From Actinomycetes bacterium (GTDB lineage: Bacteria > Actinomycetota > Acidimicrobiia > Acidimicrobiales > JAJYXR01): 64,000 nucleotides of DNA. The notes under the pieces are model-generated. The model saw only the letters and a list, made by a program, of their open reading frames with translations. It had not been told where the DNA came from and searched no databases. A program made the translations under genes and the position numbers. The stretch lies in NCBI GenBank assembly GCA_021801795.1, contig JAJYXR010000027.1:55027-119026 (forward strand), written 5' to 3'. Below, piece after piece: positions 18,201 through 29,901 of the stretch (position 1 is the first letter of the stretch; each line of letters begins with the position of its first letter).

Positions 18201-18743
18201 CTATACCTTCTGTGCTCTCTCGCCGGCTACCCCGGTCTCCGCTCCCTGCCGGAGTGCCGAGAGAGCCTCGTCGATGAGAGACCTGTGTGCCTCCGCGTCG
18301 ATCTCGCGGCCTACCACCTGGCGGGCCACCGAGATCACCAGCGAGGCGACCTGAGCGCTCAGCTCGTCGAGCGCCCGTCTCTTCGCCATCGCTATCTCGG
18401 CCTCCGCTGCTGAAACCAGGCGCGCCTGTTCGATCTCGGTCGCGCCGAGCGCCTCGGCCTTGGCCTCCTCGGCCGTCCGGTTCGCCTGTGCCACTATCTG
18501 GCGTGCCTGCTGGCGTGCCTCGTCGAGTATTCGCGCCCGCTCCGAACGGGTCTCGTCTGCTTCTGCCCTAGCCCGGTCGGCTGCCTCCAGTGCGTCGGCG
18601 ATCTTCTGGCGACGCTCCTCCGCCATCCGGTTCAGTGGCGGCAGCACCACCTTCCAGACGAAGCCGAGCACGATCAAGAAGGCGATTACCTCGACGATGA
18701 TCGTGGCATTCGGGACGAGGAAGTTACTGCTGGCCAGTAGCAT
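18201..18743 (-). CDS. atpF: ATP synthase Fo b subunit
   Basis: 180 residues: one N-terminal membrane helix (NATIIVEVIAFLIVLGFVWKVVLPPLN) and then a long charged helix rich in Ala, Glu and Arg (AEERRQKIADALEAADRARAEAD...), the dimeric peripheral stalk. Only 4 nt downstream of atpE. Confidence 0.94.
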   Translation of the reverse strand: MLLASSNFLVPNATIIVEVIAFLIVLGFVWKVVLPPLNRMAEERRQKIADALEAADRARAEADETRSERARILDEARQQARQIVAQANRTAEEAKAEALGATEIEQARLVSAAEAEIAMAKRRALDELSAQVASLVISVARQVVGREIDAEAHRSLIDEALSALRQGAETGVAGERAQKV

Positions 18744-18747
18744 CCGA

Positions 18748-19011
18748 CTACTTCTTGTAGAGCGAGAACACGAACAGAGCCGTGAAGGCCAGGTTTATGA
18801 AGTACATGGCCTCCACCAGCCCCACAGTGAGGAACATGATCGTGAACAGGCGGCCCTGTGCCTCGGGCTGGCGGGCCACCCCTGCTATCGTCTGGCTCCC
18901 GGCCAGGCCGTCGCCGACCGCGGCGCCGACGGCTCCGCCGCCAAGCGCCAGGCCACCTCCGACCATGGCACCTGCCAGCTTTACTGCCTCCGCCATCGCG
19001 TCACTTGCCAT
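18748..19011 (-). CDS. atpE: ATP synthase Fo c subunit
   Basis: 87-residue hairpin of two membrane helices joined by the polar loop ARQPEAQG. The ion-binding carboxylate is Glu67 in LVEAMYF. The first helix is glycine/alanine-rich ([20 protein letters not shown]), as usual in c rings. No glutamine-plus-serine sodium signature is evident, so proton coupling is likely. Confidence 0.96.
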   Translation of the reverse strand: MASDAMAEAVKLAGAMVGGGLALGGGAVGAAVGDGLAGSQTIAGVARQPEAQGRLFTIMFLTVGLVEAMYFINLAFTALFVFSLYKK

Positions 19012-19091
19012 CGGTGTTGCTCCTTTTTCTCTGGATATTACGGATAGAACTGACTCCGGTCCTGCTCAACTGCTCCTCCTGCACGAGCACG

Positions 19092-19871
19092 TCAGTGCTC
19101 CTCCTGCATGGCTATGTCGAAGTAGACGATGGTGAGCAGAGCGAAGATGAAGGCCTGGATCGGGCCTATCAGCAGCACGTCGAAGATCTTCCAGACGGGG
19201 TCCAGGATGATGACTGCCACGTCGCCTATCGGGATCCCCGAGAGCTTCCAGGCAGCCAGGGCTGCTATCAGGGCAAGCATGAGGCCACCGGACAGCAGGT
19301 TCCCGAATAGCCGGAGCGCCAGGGTGACGGGGCGGACCAGCTCCTCCACGACGTTTATGAAGAGGTTGATCGGGAACAGGAGCTTCGGAAACGGGTGGAA
19401 GAAGTAGTGGGCGATGTAGCCACGTATCCCTCGGGCTCGCACCGAGGCTATGTGCACGAGGAGGATGACGAACAGGGCGAGCCCGAGGGGAAGGTTGATG
19501 TCGCCGGTGGGGGCAGGCAGGAACTCGTACTTCGACCCCAGGCCGAAGACCTCGAAGGAGTTGGCCACGAGGATCAGGAGGAAGAGGGAGATGGCCAGGG
19601 GGACTATGGCAGCACCGCGGGGACCGATGGAGCCCTCGACCTGGTTCGTCACCGCATCAACCAGAGCCTCCCAGATGATCTGCAGCTTCCCGGGTACGTC
19701 ACTGGTGGCGCGGGCACGCAGGAAGAGGCCGAGGCCCATCACCACGAGCATCGCCGCTCCGGTGGCCCAGAGGGTGTCCAAGTCCATGCTGAAACCGAAG
19801 ACCTTCCCCTCGGGGTGGACGCCCACCGTGATGTTCGCGGCGAGCAGCCGCGGAATGTCCAGAACGCTCAC
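19092..19871 (-). CDS. atpB: ATP synthase Fo a subunit
   Basis: 259-residue membrane protein of the proton half-channels. The conserved arginine lies in the fourth main helix (VTLALRLFGNLLSGG), followed by the C-terminal helices ending AFIFALLTIVYFDIAM. GTG start overlaps the upstream stop as GTGA (19868-19871). Confidence 0.96.
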   Translation of the reverse strand: MSVLDIPRLLAANITVGVHPEGKVFGFSMDLDTLWATGAAMLVVMGLGLFLRARATSDVPGKLQIIWEALVDAVTNQVEGSIGPRGAAIVPLAISLFLLILVANSFEVFGLGSKYEFLPAPTGDINLPLGLALFVILLVHIASVRARGIRGYIAHYFFHPFPKLLFPINLFINVVEELVRPVTLALRLFGNLLSGGLMLALIAALAAWKLSGIPIGDVAVIILDPVWKIFDVLLIGPIQAFIFALLTIVYFDIAMQEEH

Positions 19872-20287
19872 GACGGACCGCCTACGGCCTTAGTGGCACG
19901 GAGCATGGCTACGGTCACGTTCGCGAGCAGCACGAACTCGAAGACCGCCAGACCCACTAGGGTGCCGAAGCCGAGAGGGGCTTCGACCAGCAGCAGGATG
20001 ATGGCCACCGCGCTCACCATGCCGAGGCGACCGAGGGTGCTGGCGGCGAGCGGCCTGCGCCGGTTCGCTCTCTTCGAACGGCTGGCCCGCGCGACTGCGA
20101 TGGTGACCATGCGGAAGTTCACCAGCCCGAGACCGAGGCCGATGCAGCACCCGAGACCGAAGAGGACGTTGCCGACGAATGCGGACACTGCCACGGCCGC
20201 GATCCCGAGAAACACGGCCAGGAGGGCCGCACGCCTTACGACGTGGGCTATCTCGGGCAACGGCAGGTCGAGAAGGTTTTCTAGCAT
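19868..20287 (-). CDS. ATP synthase I-like membrane protein
   Basis: 139 residues with four hydrophobic segments and a basic middle loop (RASRSKRANRRRPLA). Position directly before atpB and topology match AtpI/UncI proteins, thought to help c-ring assembly or Mg2+ supply. Sequence conservation in this family is low, so the call rests on topology and synteny. Confidence 0.75.
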   Translation of the reverse strand: MLENLLDLPLPEIAHVVRRAALLAVFLGIAAVAVSAFVGNVLFGLGCCIGLGLGLVNFRMVTIAVARASRSKRANRRRPLAASTLGRLGMVSAVAIILLLVEAPLGFGTLVGLAVFEFVLLANVTVAMLRATKAVGGPS

Positions 20288-20349
20288 CGGAAGAACTCAG
20301 CTGGCTGCGCGGTGCCTGGTGCACCCCGGAACGCCGGCGCGAGGGAACT

Positions 20350-20571
20350 CTACAGCGATTTGCGCACCTGGCGCACAGTCGAGAGGATGGCCAGCACCAC
20401 CCCGGCAGCGAGCCCCAGGAAGGTGAACAGGGGGGCGGCATGGAGCCAGTCGTCCAGCAGTATGCCGATGCCCAAGCCAGCGCCTATGTAGACAGCAGAG
20501 GACAGCCCCATCGCCAGAAGGTCGATAAGGCCGGGGTTCCGGTCCCGGTCCCCACCACTCTCCTCGCCCAT
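20350..20571 (-). CDS. AtpZ/AtpI-family small membrane protein
   Basis: 73 residues with two hydrophobic helices; GLGIGILLDDWLHAAPLFTFLGLAAGV resembles the AtpZ family (two-helix protein with a GxxLDxxLxTxPxF-like motif) found at the head of ATP synthase operons. Probably the first gene of the atp operon. ATG at 20571 overlaps unrelated upstream sequence with only a weak ribosome site. Confidence 0.75.
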   Translation of the reverse strand: MGEESGGDRDRNPGLIDLLAMGLSSAVYIGAGLGIGILLDDWLHAAPLFTFLGLAAGVVLAILSTVRQVRKSL

Positions 20572-20751
20572 AGTCGCCAGCCTGAGCTGGTTCAGGTAGC
20601 AAGCTGGGATAGGACATGGGGCGCTCTGCCTGCCGCGGTGACATCGTGCCAGATCACCCCACGAGGGTCTTCCTGGCTACCAGATGGGCTCAGGACCTGC
20701 CTCGAGCGCCCGCGGGCAAATGGTGAGTCGTAGGGTGTATATGGCACCGGG
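20572..20751 (-). other. Gap before the ATP synthase operon
   Basis: 180 bp between wecA and the first atp gene. Expected to hold an atp promoter, but I see no convincing -35/-10 pair. It contains no gene on either strand that looks real. Confidence 0.35.
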
Positions 20752-22014
20752 TCATCTTCGCATCAGGTGGCGCCTGGCGGCAAGGTGGGCACCAGGAGTG
20801 CGCCTTTCCGGGTCAGTGCCATCTCGGCCTGCAGGCGGGGTGGGCTGGGCACCTGCGGAGGCTCCCTCCCTGGCCTCCGAAACCCGCAGGTCGGGATCCA
20901 GCGCATCGGCCGCGTCGTCAGGTCCCTTTCTGAGCCCGGGATGGAACCAGGTGTAGAGAGCCAGCCCGAGCACACCGGCGCCGAATGGTATGACAGCGTT
21001 CCCCTTGCCGCCGAAGAGGGGGTAGAGGACGAAGCCCGACAGCAGGGCCGTCCACGCCCAGAGGATCACCACGGTCCTCCTGTGGCCGTGCCCCAGGCGC
21101 AGCAGCCGGTGGTGGACGTGATCCTTGTCCGGGGTCTGGAACCCCGTCCCGTTCGCCGTCCGGCGAACGAAGGCGAAGGCCATGTCCGCGATGGGCACGC
21201 CGAGGATGAAGAGCGGGATGAAGAGCGGGGCGAAGAAGAAGTAGGTCTGGCCGCTGACCGGTGGGGTCCGTCCTCCTATCACCATGGTCGCCGAGGCCAT
21301 CAGCAGGCCGATGAGCAGGGCCCCCGCGTCTCCCATGAAGAGCTTCGCCCGATGGAAGTTGTGAGGCAGGAACCCCAGGCATGCACCACAGGTGGCGACT
21401 GCCAACAGGGGACCTATGTTATGCGCAGAGAGATCCCCGAGGACCACCAGACGCATCCCGTATACGGCCAGGGCACCGGCAGCTATGGCCACGATGCCTG
21501 CCGCCAGCCCATCGAGACCATCGATCAGGTTCACGGCGTTCGTGATCCCGATCACCCAGATGGCGGTAAGCAGCGGGGTGAGGCTCGACGACAGGACCAC
21601 GAAGCCCGCGAGCGGGATCTTGAACTGGAACATGGTGACGCCGAAGAAGTAGAGGACCGTGGCAGCCAGCACCTGGCCGGCGACCTTCGCGGGCGCCGAC
21701 ATCTCCCTTACGTCGTCCACCAGCCCGACCACGAATATGACCACCGCGGCAAGCACCACTCCGAGGGGTTCCGACGACCCTGCGAACACCGACCTGAGTG
21801 GGCTGAGCGAGGATGCCACCATCATCGCAACGAGGAAGCCGACGAGCAGGGCAGCCCCACCACCGTAAGGAGTGGCCTGCTCGTGCACCCGGCGCTCGTC
21901 AGGGGCAGCTACGTAGCCGACGCGACCTGCGAATCGGCGCGCGGGGAAGCAGGACAGGTAGCTCACGATCACGGCCACCAGGCCGACGACCACGTAGCTG
22001 CCGACCGGGAGCAC
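20752..22014 (-). CDS. wecA: WecA/MraY-type GlcNAc-1-phosphate undecaprenyl transferase
   Basis: Polytopic enzyme that transfers a sugar-1-phosphate from UDP-sugar to undecaprenyl phosphate, starting cell-wall glycan synthesis. Catalytic acidic motifs are present: GLVDDVRE, NLIDGLDGLAAG, KLFMGDAGALLIG and DKDHVHHRLL. About 11 hydrophobic segments. The C-terminal 50 residues are a polar Pro/Arg/Gly-rich tail. Between glyA and the ATP synthase operon, the same place as mycobacterial rfe (WecA), so WecA rather than MraY is favoured. Confidence 0.88.
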   Translation of the reverse strand: MLPVGSYVVVGLVAVIVSYLSCFPARRFAGRVGYVAAPDERRVHEQATPYGGGAALLVGFLVAMMVASSLSPLRSVFAGSSEPLGVVLAAVVIFVVGLVDDVREMSAPAKVAGQVLAATVLYFFGVTMFQFKIPLAGFVVLSSSLTPLLTAIWVIGITNAVNLIDGLDGLAAGIVAIAAGALAVYGMRLVVLGDLSAHNIGPLLAVATCGACLGFLPHNFHRAKLFMGDAGALLIGLLMASATMVIGGRTPPVSGQTYFFFAPLFIPLFILGVPIADMAFAFVRRTANGTGFQTPDKDHVHHRLLRLGHGHRRTVVILWAWTALLSGFVLYPLFGGKGNAVIPFGAGVLGLALYTWFHPGLRKGPDDAADALDPDLRVSEAREGASAGAQPTPPAGRDGTDPERRTPGAHLAARRHLMRR

Positions 22015-22019
22015 GGCTA

Positions 22020-23390
22020 TCAGCCTGGCGCAGACCTATCCCCGGGCACACCATCGACAGGTGCCAGGGATGGGCTGCCCACCCCACCGGCACCGAGGTC
22101 GGGGTAGGGGGGGTGGAGCCTGCAGAGCTCGGCTACCGTCGCGCGCACTCCATCGAGCACCTGGTCGTCACCGCGCCTTCGCAGCGCCGTCCCGATGAGC
22201 GAGGCGATCTGACCCATGTCGGCTGGGCCCATCCCCGCAGTGGTCTCGGCGGCGGTGCCGAGGCGGAGACCCGAGGTGGTGAAGGGAGTACGCGGGTCGT
22301 CTGGGATCTGGTTACGGTTCAGGGTTATTCCCACCCGGTCGAGCACCTCCTGGGCCTCCTTACCGGTGAGGTCCTCGTCGAAGGTCCTGAGATCCAGGAG
22401 CAGGAGGTGGTTATCGGTGCCACCCGAGACGAGCCTGAACCCCTGCTGAGCGAGCGCCGCCGCGAGTACCCGGGCGTTATCGACCACCCGTCGTGCGTAG
22501 TCGCGGAACTCTGGCCGGGAAGCCTCCGCGAAGGCCACTGCCTTGGCAGCTATCACGTGCTCCAGGGGACCGCCCTGGAGGCCAGGGAAGACCGCCTGGT
22601 CTATGGCCTTGGCATGCTCGGCCCTGCACACGATCGCCCCGCCACGCGGGCCGCGCAGGGTCTTATGGGTGGTGAAGGTGACCACGTCCGAGAGGCCCAC
22701 CGGGTTCGGATGGACGCCGCCTGCTATGAGCCCGGCAGGGTGGGCTGCGTCGAACATGAGGTAGGCACCCACCGAGTCCGCTATCTCCCTGAAGGGCTCG
22801 GCCTCGATGACACGCGGGTAGGCCGTCGCGCCCGCGACGATGAGCCTGGGTCGCTCGCGTTTGGCCAGATCGGCCATCTGGTCGAAGTCGATCAGCTCAC
22901 CTGGGTGGCCACCGTCGGCTACGGCAGGCGTCACCCCGTAGCCGACGAAGCGCCATATCCGGCTGGTGATGCTCGCAGGGGAGCCGTGGGTGAGGTGCCC
23001 GCCCTGGTCTAGACGCATGGCCAGCACGGTGTCGCCGGGATCGAGAAGTGCCTGGTAGACAGCTAGGTTCGCGCTCGCTCCGGAGTGGGGCTGGACGTTC
23101 GCATGCTCGGCGCCGAAGAGCGCCTTCGCGCGCTCGCGGGCCAGGTCCTCCACCTCGTCGATCACCTGGTTCCCGCCGTAGTAGCGCCTGTGGGGGTAAC
23201 CCTCCGCGTACTTGTTAGTGAGCAGCGACCCGGTGGCTGCCAATACCGCAGGTGAGGTGAAGTTCTCCGAGGCTATGAGCTGCAGGGTGGTGGACTGGCG
23301 CTCGGCCTCGTCCGAGAGGAGCGCGGCGACCTCTGGGTCGCTGGCCAGCCAGGCGCCGAAGGGCCCCGATGGGAATGTGCCGGACACCAT
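22020..23390 (-). CDS. glyA: Serine hydroxymethyltransferase
   Basis: PLP enzyme converting serine and tetrahydrofolate to glycine and methylene-THF. Conserved N-terminus [35 protein letters not shown], and the PLP-lysine motif [14 protein letters not shown]. 456 residues, a little longer than usual at the C-terminus. Its ATG shares one base with the rpiB stop (TGATG), so the two are translationally coupled. Confidence 0.95.
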   Translation of the reverse strand: MVSGTFPSGPFGAWLASDPEVAALLSDEAERQSTTLQLIASENFTSPAVLAATGSLLTNKYAEGYPHRRYYGGNQVIDEVEDLARERAKALFGAEHANVQPHSGASANLAVYQALLDPGDTVLAMRLDQGGHLTHGSPASITSRIWRFVGYGVTPAVADGGHPGELIDFDQMADLAKRERPRLIVAGATAYPRVIEAEPFREIADSVGAYLMFDAAHPAGLIAGGVHPNPVGLSDVVTFTTHKTLRGPRGGAIVCRAEHAKAIDQAVFPGLQGGPLEHVIAAKAVAFAEASRPEFRDYARRVVDNARVLAAALAQQGFRLVSGGTDNHLLLLDLRTFDEDLTGKEAQEVLDRVGITLNRNQIPDDPRTPFTTSGLRLGTAAETTAGMGPADMGQIASLIGTALRRRGDDQVLDGVRATVAELCRLHPPYPDLGAGGVGSPSLAPVDGVPGDRSAPG

Positions 23391-23866
23391 CAGGCGCCTC
23401 GAACCTGGGGGGCGACGACACCTGTGCCTGATGTCTCCAGCTCGGCGATCTCCTCGACCCGACGGCTGTGCCTGCCACCGGCTGGTGAGGCGGCGAGGAA
23501 TGCCTCGAGAGACTCCTTGGCCACCTCGGTTCCCACGATGCGCCCCCCGAGGCAGAGCACGTTCGCGGCGTTGTGCTGGCGGGCCAGGTGGGCGGTGGTG
23601 ACGTCATGGGCAACGGCTGCACGGACGCCGTCGACCTTGTTCGCTGCGATGCCTATTCCCATACCGGTCCCGCATACGCAGAGACCCAGGTCTGCTGCTC
23701 CTCCCACCACCGCGCGGCCTACTGCTGCCCCGTAGAGCGGGTAGTCGACCGGCTCCTCCGAATGGGTGCCGAGATCCTCCACCTCGTGCCCGAGCTCCCT
23801 CAGGTGCCCCGCCAGGACCTCCTTCAGGACGTAACCGGCGTGGTCGGAGCCGACCGCTATGCGCAT
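23390..23866 (-). CDS. rpiB: Ribose-5-phosphate isomerase B
   Basis: 158-residue RpiB/LacAB-family sugar-phosphate isomerase: [10 protein letters not shown] at the N-terminus, [14 protein letters not shown] with the catalytic cysteine, and the [24 protein letters not shown] block. Interconverts ribose-5-P and ribulose-5-P. TATGCT ends 6 nt before the ATG and no Shine-Dalgarno is present, so a leaderless internal promoter is likely. Confidence 0.93.
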   Translation of the reverse strand: MRIAVGSDHAGYVLKEVLAGHLRELGHEVEDLGTHSEEPVDYPLYGAAVGRAVVGGAADLGLCVCGTGMGIGIAANKVDGVRAAVAHDVTTAHLARQHNAANVLCLGGRIVGTEVAKESLEAFLAASPAGGRHSRRVEEIAELETSGTGVVAPQVRGA

Positions 23867-23872
23867 AGAGGA

Positions 23873-23878
23873 AGCATA
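23873..23878 (-). promoter_or_regulatory. -10 box of a probable leaderless rpiB promoter
   Basis: TATGCT on the minus strand, exactly 6 nt before the rpiB ATG, in the 36-bp gap after tsaC. No good -35 is seen. Confidence 0.4.
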
Positions 23879-23902
23879 CCTACCAATGAAGCCCGATGAT
23901 CG

Positions 23903-24514
23903 CTACGAGCCGGCCAGGACCTCGAGGATCACCGACCAGGGGATGGACCCTTCCCTCAGGCAACGGGGCTCGTCGCCGGTGAGGTCCACCACGGTCGAGG
24001 CGGTGCCTCCGCAGGCGCCACCGTCGACCACCACGGGCACCGACTCACCGAAGGCCTCGGATATCTCCGCTGCGGTCAGGAGCGGCCGCTGGTGGTGGAG
24101 GTTCGCGCTGGAAGCCCCGAGCGGACCCGCCTCGGAGCAGAGGCCACGCGCAAGGGGGTGAGCCGGGCAGCGCAGCCCGATGCTGTAGCCGTCTCCGCCC
24201 AGCTCGAAGCCCAGGCCGGGCGCTCTGGGGAGCACCATGGTGAGCCCGCCCGGCCAGTGACGCTCTGCCAGCCGCTTCGCCGACCTGGGCAGAACGCCGC
24301 CCGCCACCAGGCCCTCCGCCTGCTCGAGGTCCGCTACCAGTACCTGGAGAGGAACCGAGTCCGGGCGGCCCTTCGCCCGGTAGAGTGCCGCGAAGGCACC
24401 TTCCCTGGTCGGATCGATCACGAGGCCGTAGACGGTGTCGGTAGGGATCCCCACCACCTGGCCCTCTGCCAGGGCGACCAGCGCTTCCGCGGTCCCCCGG
24501 CAGACCCGGCTCAC
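23903..24514 (-). CDS. tsaC: L-threonylcarbamoyladenylate synthase (TsaC/Sua5/YrdC)
   Basis: 203 residues; makes threonylcarbamoyl-AMP for t6A37 tRNA modification. GIPTDTVYGL near the N-terminus, LYRAKGRP and the WPGGLTMVLPR strand are diagnostic of the YrdC domain. It lacks the extra C-terminal Sua5 domain, so the short TsaC form. Start overlaps the prmC stop by 4 nt. Confidence 0.93.
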   Translation of the reverse strand: MSRVCRGTAEALVALAEGQVVGIPTDTVYGLVIDPTREGAFAALYRAKGRPDSVPLQVLVADLEQAEGLVAGGVLPRSAKRLAERHWPGGLTMVLPRAPGLGFELGGDGYSIGLRCPAHPLARGLCSEAGPLGASSANLHHQRPLLTAAEISEAFGESVPVVVDGGACGGTASTVVDLTGDEPRCLREGSIPWSVILEVLAGS

Positions 24515-25361
24515 CTCCTACCTACCAGCACCCTGGGACGGCCGGCCAGGTCGGTCTCCACCCTCACCTCTCCAAGGCCTGCCCCGATGGCCATCCTCGC
24601 GACCTCGGGTGCCTGGTGAGGTGCGATCTCGCAGACCAGGGCACCCCCCGGACGCAGCCAGGCAGGTGCCCGGGCGATGATCTCCTCCAGCGCCTCCGTG
24701 CCCCGCTCGCCTGCCACCAGAGCCGAGCACGGTTCGTGGTCGCGGATCGACCGATCCAGCCCCTGGAATTCTGTCGCCGACAGGTAGGGTGGGTTCGACA
24801 CCAGAAGCGAGAGCCTTCCGGCCAGCTCTGGCGAGAGCGCGTCGAACCAGGCTCCCCTGGCGAGCTCCACCCTCGAGGTCACCCGGGGGTATGTCTCGGC
24901 TGTCCTAAGGATGTTCTCCGCTGCCAGGGCTATCGCACCAGCCGACACGTCCGTGGCCCAGACCATCAGCTCAGGGTCACTCTCGCCCAGGCAGGTCTCG
25001 GTGGCGAGCGAAAGGGCTATGGCTCCGCTGCCGGTCCCGAGATCTGCCGCCAGGATCACATCCGACTTCGCTACCTGCTCCGCCAGCAGGCCGAGGGCTA
25101 CCTCCACCACCTGCTCGGTCTCCGGCCTCGGTATGAGCGCCCGCGCGTCCACCGAGAGCTCCAGGAACCGGAACTGCCAGGTGCCCATCACGTACTGGAG
25201 AGGCTCCCCGGACTCCAGACGGAAGATCATGGCCTCCAGCACGGCGGAAGGGTCAGAGGCCTCCAGAGCACTGGCAGCGAGCCAGCGCGCCGCTGGAGCC
25301 GACCCGAGGACCTCCATGGCCCGCTCCACCAGGGAACTCGAACCAGGTACCGAGAGCCTGC

Positions 25362-25365
<4 letters not shown>
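24511..25365 (-). CDS. prmC: Release factor glutamine methyltransferase
   Basis: 284 residues. SAM-binding domain with ADLGTGSGAIALSLA and the signature NPPY in LLVSNPPYLSA; N-terminal helical domain has the ...QYVMGTWQF...LIPRPETEQVV block conserved in HemK/PrmC. Methylates the GGQ glutamine of release factors; encoded right after prfA with a 4-nt overlap. Confidence 0.94.
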
Positions 25366-26453
<1,088 letters not shown>

Positions 26454-26459
26454 GCCTTA

Positions 26460-26690
26460 TCAGGCCTTACGGGCAGCCTTGGAACGCGCCCCTGAGCGAC
26501 CGTAGCGCCGCTCGAAACGCTCGACCCTGCCTCCGGAGTCGACCAGCTTCTGCCGGCCGGTGAAGAAGGGGTGGCACTCGTTGCACAGCTCGAGGTGGAG
26601 CTCGGGCTTGGTCGAGCGGGTGGTGAAGGTGTTCCCGCAGGAACAGTGGACGGTGGTCTCCATGTAGGCGGGATGGATGTCTGGCTTCAT
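26460..26690 (-). CDS. rpmE: Ribosomal protein bL31
   Basis: 76 residues starting MKPDIHP, with the zinc-binding cysteines CSC and CNEC (the C+ form). ATG 26690 has a strong GGAGG four bases upstream; the longer reading frame to 26729 lacks family sequence. 6 nt before prfA. Confidence 0.95.
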   Translation of the reverse strand: MKPDIHPAYMETTVHCSCGNTFTTRSTKPELHLELCNECHPFFTGRQKLVDSGGRVERFERRYGRSGARSKAARKA

Positions 26691-26762
26691 GATTCCTCCA
26701 AGGATAACGGGAGCCGAGGCCAGCGCCACAGGCGCGCAGGTCTCGGCTAGACGGCTGGCAGG

Positions 26763-28610
26763 CTAGACGGCTGGCGCTGGACCCTTCGCGATCTCGGCCA
26801 GGAACTCGTCGTTGCTCTTGGTCTGACGGATCTTGTCCATCAGGAGCTCGAGGCCCGGAGCAGCATTCCCCTCAGCGGCAAGCGCATTAAGGACCCGGCG
26901 GAGCTTCCACACCTGCTGTAGCTGACCTCGCTCGAAGAGCAGCTCCTCGTGACGTGTCGAGCTGGCGTTCACGTCGATCGACGGGTAAAGACGGCGTTCT
27001 GAGAGGCGGCGGTCGAGACGCAGCTCCATGTTCCCCGTTCCCTTGAACTCCTCGAATATGACCTCGTCCATCTTCGAGCCGGTCTCCACCAGGGCAGTCG
27101 CGAGGATGGTGAGCGATCCACCTTCCTCTATGTTCCTGGCCGCCCCGAAGAACTTCTTCGGCGGGTACAGGGCTCCCGAGTCGACACCGCCGGACATGAT
27201 CCGGCCACTGGTCGGCTGGGCTAGGTTATAAGCCCTCGCGAGCCTGGTGATCCCGTCCAGGATGACCACCACGTCGCGACCCTGCTCCACCAGCCGCTTC
27301 GCCCGCTCGATGACGAGCTCCGCGACCTGGGTGTGCTCCTCGGAAGGACGGTCGAACGTCGAGGCCACGACCTCGCCCTGGACCGACCTCCGCATGTCGG
27401 TCACCTCCTCCGGGCGCTCGTCCACCAGCAGCACGAAGAGACACACCTCGGGGTTGTTCGTCTCTATCGAATGGGCTATCTGCTTCATCACCGTCGTCTT
27501 CCCGGCCTTCGGGGGAGACACGATCAACCCGCGCTGGCCCTTGCCTATAGGCGACAGCAGGTCGATGATGCGCGCCGTGACGTTATCGGTGGACCCCGGT
27601 GACTCGAGTCTCAGCTTCGAGTCCGGGAACAGCGGGGTCAGGTCCTCGAAGCGAGGTCTATTGCGTGCCTCGTCGGGAGACATACCGCTGACCGAGTCGA
27701 TCCTGATGAGAGCTGGGAACTTCTCGTTGCTGGCAGCAGGGCGGCAGGCGCCCTCGACGTAGTCACCCTTGCGAAGGGAGAACCGCTTCACCTGGCTGAT
27801 GGACACGTAGACGTCGCGGGGCCCAGGCAGGTACCCGTCTGCCCTGAGGAAACCGAACCCCTCGTCACGCTGGTCCAATACCCCACTCACGGTGACTAGC
27901 TCTCCCTGGTACTGGGCTTCCTGGCCCCCTGGCTGCAGGTCGCGCTCGGCCGGAGCGCCCGAGCGATCACGCCCGCGCCGGCGCCTGTTCCGGCGACTGC
28001 CCTGCTCGCCCTGGCCGGCACCACCCTGGCGGTTTCCGGGCTGTGCCGTCTGGTGTCTGGCTTCGCGCGCTGCGGGCTGGGCTGGCGCATCTGAAGCAGG
28101 CGTATCTGCGGTTGGCCCATCGGATGCTGATTCCCCGGATGCCGATGACCCGGTGCCAGCCGACCCGGTGCCAGCCGGCTCAGCGCCAGACTCGGTTTCC
28201 GAAGCAGCCCCAGCCAGGGCGCCGGTGCCGTTTCCGGAGGCATCTGGCGCGTCACCAGCCGGAGAGCCACTTTCGAGACCGTCGCCAGAGGACCTGGTCC
28301 CAGAGGAGACGTCGCCCTCAGGGCCTTCCTGGAGGCCATTTCCGGCATAGGAGGTGCCGTCAGCGGATCCATTCGAAGACGACCGTGGAGATCCATTGGT
28401 GCTGGTGCTGCTCTCGGCTGGCCGAGGGCTGGCACCGCCGGCCTCGCCCGGCGCCACACCGTTCGCCGCGGCATTCAGGATCTGGTCGATGATATCGGCC
28501 TTCTTCGTCCGCGAGTTCGTCTCTAGGGACATGGCCTGTGCGATGGCCCTGAGCTCCTCACGCTCTTTGCGCTGGAGAACGGACCGGTCGAGCTGCTGCT
28601 CTGCAGCCAT
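26763..28610 (-). CDS. rho: Transcription termination factor Rho with long low-complexity insert
   Basis: 615-residue hexameric RNA helicase. Rho_N helices at 1-46, then about 180 residues rich in Ser, Gly, Ala, Asp and Glu, with a basic patch [11 protein letters not shown] near 210, followed by the OSB-fold RNA-binding domain and RecA motor (Walker A PPKAGKTT; Walker [14 protein letters not shown]-loop/R-loop [20 protein letters not shown]). Actinobacterial Rho proteins often carry such inserts. The insert includes a 15-bp DNA duplication at 28147-28176. Start supported by GAGGT upstream. Confidence 0.96.
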   Translation of the reverse strand: MAAEQQLDRSVLQRKEREELRAIAQAMSLETNSRTKKADIIDQILNAAANGVAPGEAGGASPRPAESSTSTNGSPRSSSNGSADGTSYAGNGLQEGPEGDVSSGTRSSGDGLESGSPAGDAPDASGNGTGALAGAASETESGAEPAGTGSAGTGSSASGESASDGPTADTPASDAPAQPAAREARHQTAQPGNRQGGAGQGEQGSRRNRRRRGRDRSGAPAERDLQPGGQEAQYQGELVTVSGVLDQRDEGFGFLRADGYLPGPRDVYVSISQVKRFSLRKGDYVEGACRPAASNEKFPALIRIDSVSGMSPDEARNRPRFEDLTPLFPDSKLRLESPGSTDNVTARIIDLLSPIGKGQRGLIVSPPKAGKTTVMKQIAHSIETNNPEVCLFVLLVDERPEEVTDMRRSVQGEVVASTFDRPSEEHTQVAELVIERAKRLVEQGRDVVVILDGITRLARAYNLAQPTSGRIMSGGVDSGALYPPKKFFGAARNIEEGGSLTILATALVETGSKMDEVIFEEFKGTGNMELRLDRRLSERRLYPSIDVNASSTRHEELLFERGQLQQVWKLRRVLNALAAEGNAAPGLELLMDKIRQTKSNDEFLAEIAKGPAPAV

Positions 28611-28830
28611 CGGCTACCTCACTTGGTGGTGCCTCGACGGCGGTTGGCATCGCCAGACGCCCGAGGACACGGGGACAGAGGACGAGAAGCACGGCACACC
28701 ATGGTGCCGGCCCCCCACCGCCCAGCCCACGGCACTATGCCGGGGCACCGCCGCGACCTGCTCCGCGGCAACGGGAAGCGGTGAACACATCGTAGTGCAT
28801 GGTTACGGGCCCGGCAAGCAGGGCCCCGCC
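28611..28830 (-). other. Gap where thrB is expected
   Basis: 220 bp between thrC stop and rho start, the position of thrB in mycobacteria. No homoserine kinase remnant is readable. A GC-rich hairpin (CGGGGCCC / GGGCCCG) just after thrC could aid termination but lacks a T-tract. Confidence 0.5.
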
Positions 28831-29901
28831 TCAGAGGCCCAGCGCCTCGAGGACCGCCGACTCGCTGGCGTCGACAGGCTCGGGAACCTTGATCTGGCTG
28901 ATCGCCAGGTCTGGATCCTTCAGACCATGGCCGGTGAGGACGCAGACCACCGTCGACCCCTCGGGCACCTTCTGGCTGAGCAGGCCTGCGACCGAGGCGG
29001 CCGAGGCGGCCTCGCAGAACACCGACTCCTCGGTCGCGAGGAACCGGTAGGCCTCGAGTATCTGCTGGTCGGTGACCGCCTGGATGGAGCCCCCGGACTC
29101 CGAGGCTGCCGCAGTGGCCCCGTACCACGAAGCTGGGTTCCCGATCCTGATGGCAGTCGCGATGGTCTCTGGATGCTCGATCGGGTGGCCCTCCACTATC
29201 GGCGCGGCACCTGCGGCCTGGAAGCCGAGCATGCGCGGGAGGCGGGTGCTCAGGCCGGCCTGGCGGTACTGGCAGTAACCCTTCCAATATGCAGTGATGT
29301 TGCCCGCGTTCCCTACCGGTATGCAGTGGACATCCGGGGCATCCCCTAGGACGTCGACGATCTCGAATGCCCCGGTCTTCTGGCCTTCTATCCTGTGGGG
29401 GTTGACCGAGTTCACCACGGTCACCGGCGCCCTCGAGGCCATGGCACGAACTATTTCCAGAGCCTCGTCGAAGTTCCCTCGCACCTGGACGACCTTGGCC
29501 CCGTGGACCAACGCCTGGGCCAGCTTCCCGAGGGCTATGTGCCCCTCGGGGATGAGCACCGCACAGGTCATGCCCGCACGCGCCGCATAGGCGGCGGCCG
29601 CGGCGGAAGTGTTGCCCGTCGACGCGCAGACCACCGCCTTCGCCCCGTCCTCCGCGGCCTTCGAGATGGCCAGGGTCATCCCCCGGTCCTTGAAGGAACC
29701 CGTAGGGTTCATGCCTTCGAGCTTCAGCCAGACACTGGCTCCCAGCCGATCGGAGAGCCGCCTGGCGAAGAGCAGGGGGGTATTACCCTCCAGGAGCGTC
29801 ACCACAGGGGTCGCGGGCCCCACCGGCAGGTGGTCCCTGTATGCCTCGATCACGCCTGGCCAGGCGCTCCTGGCCGAGCGTGGCGAACCGGGAGTGCTCA
29901 T
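28831..29901 (-). CDS. thrC: Threonine synthase
   Basis: 356-residue PLP enzyme converting O-phosphohomoserine to threonine. The PLP lysine is in [12 protein letters not shown]; [18 protein letters not shown] and a glycine-rich [13 protein letters not shown] loop bind the cofactor phosphate. ATG 29901 overlaps the hom stop as ATGA, so the long upstream frame is not used. Confidence 0.95.
   Translation of the reverse strand: MSTPGSPRSARSAWPGVIEAYRDHLPVGPATPVVTLLEGNTPLLFARRLSDRLGASVWLKLEGMNPTGSFKDRGMTLAISKAAEDGAKAVVCASTGNTSAAAAAYAARAGMTCAVLIPEGHIALGKLAQALVHGAKVVQVRGNFDEALEIVRAMASRAPVTVVNSVNPHRIEGQKTGAFEIVDVLGDAPDVHCIPVGNAGNITAYWKGYCQYRQAGLSTRLPRMLGFQAAGAAPIVEGHPIEHPETIATAIRIGNPASWYGATAAASESGGSIQAVTDQQILEAYRFLATEESVFCEAASAASVAGLLSQKVPEGSTVVCVLTGHGLKDPDLAISQIKVPEPVDASESAVLEALGL

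Noticed and set aside
28619..29287. 222-codon frame over thrC and the thrC-rho gap as a possible thrB
   Set aside because: Reads as Arg/Pro/Gly shadow of thrC and has no GHMP-kinase motif.
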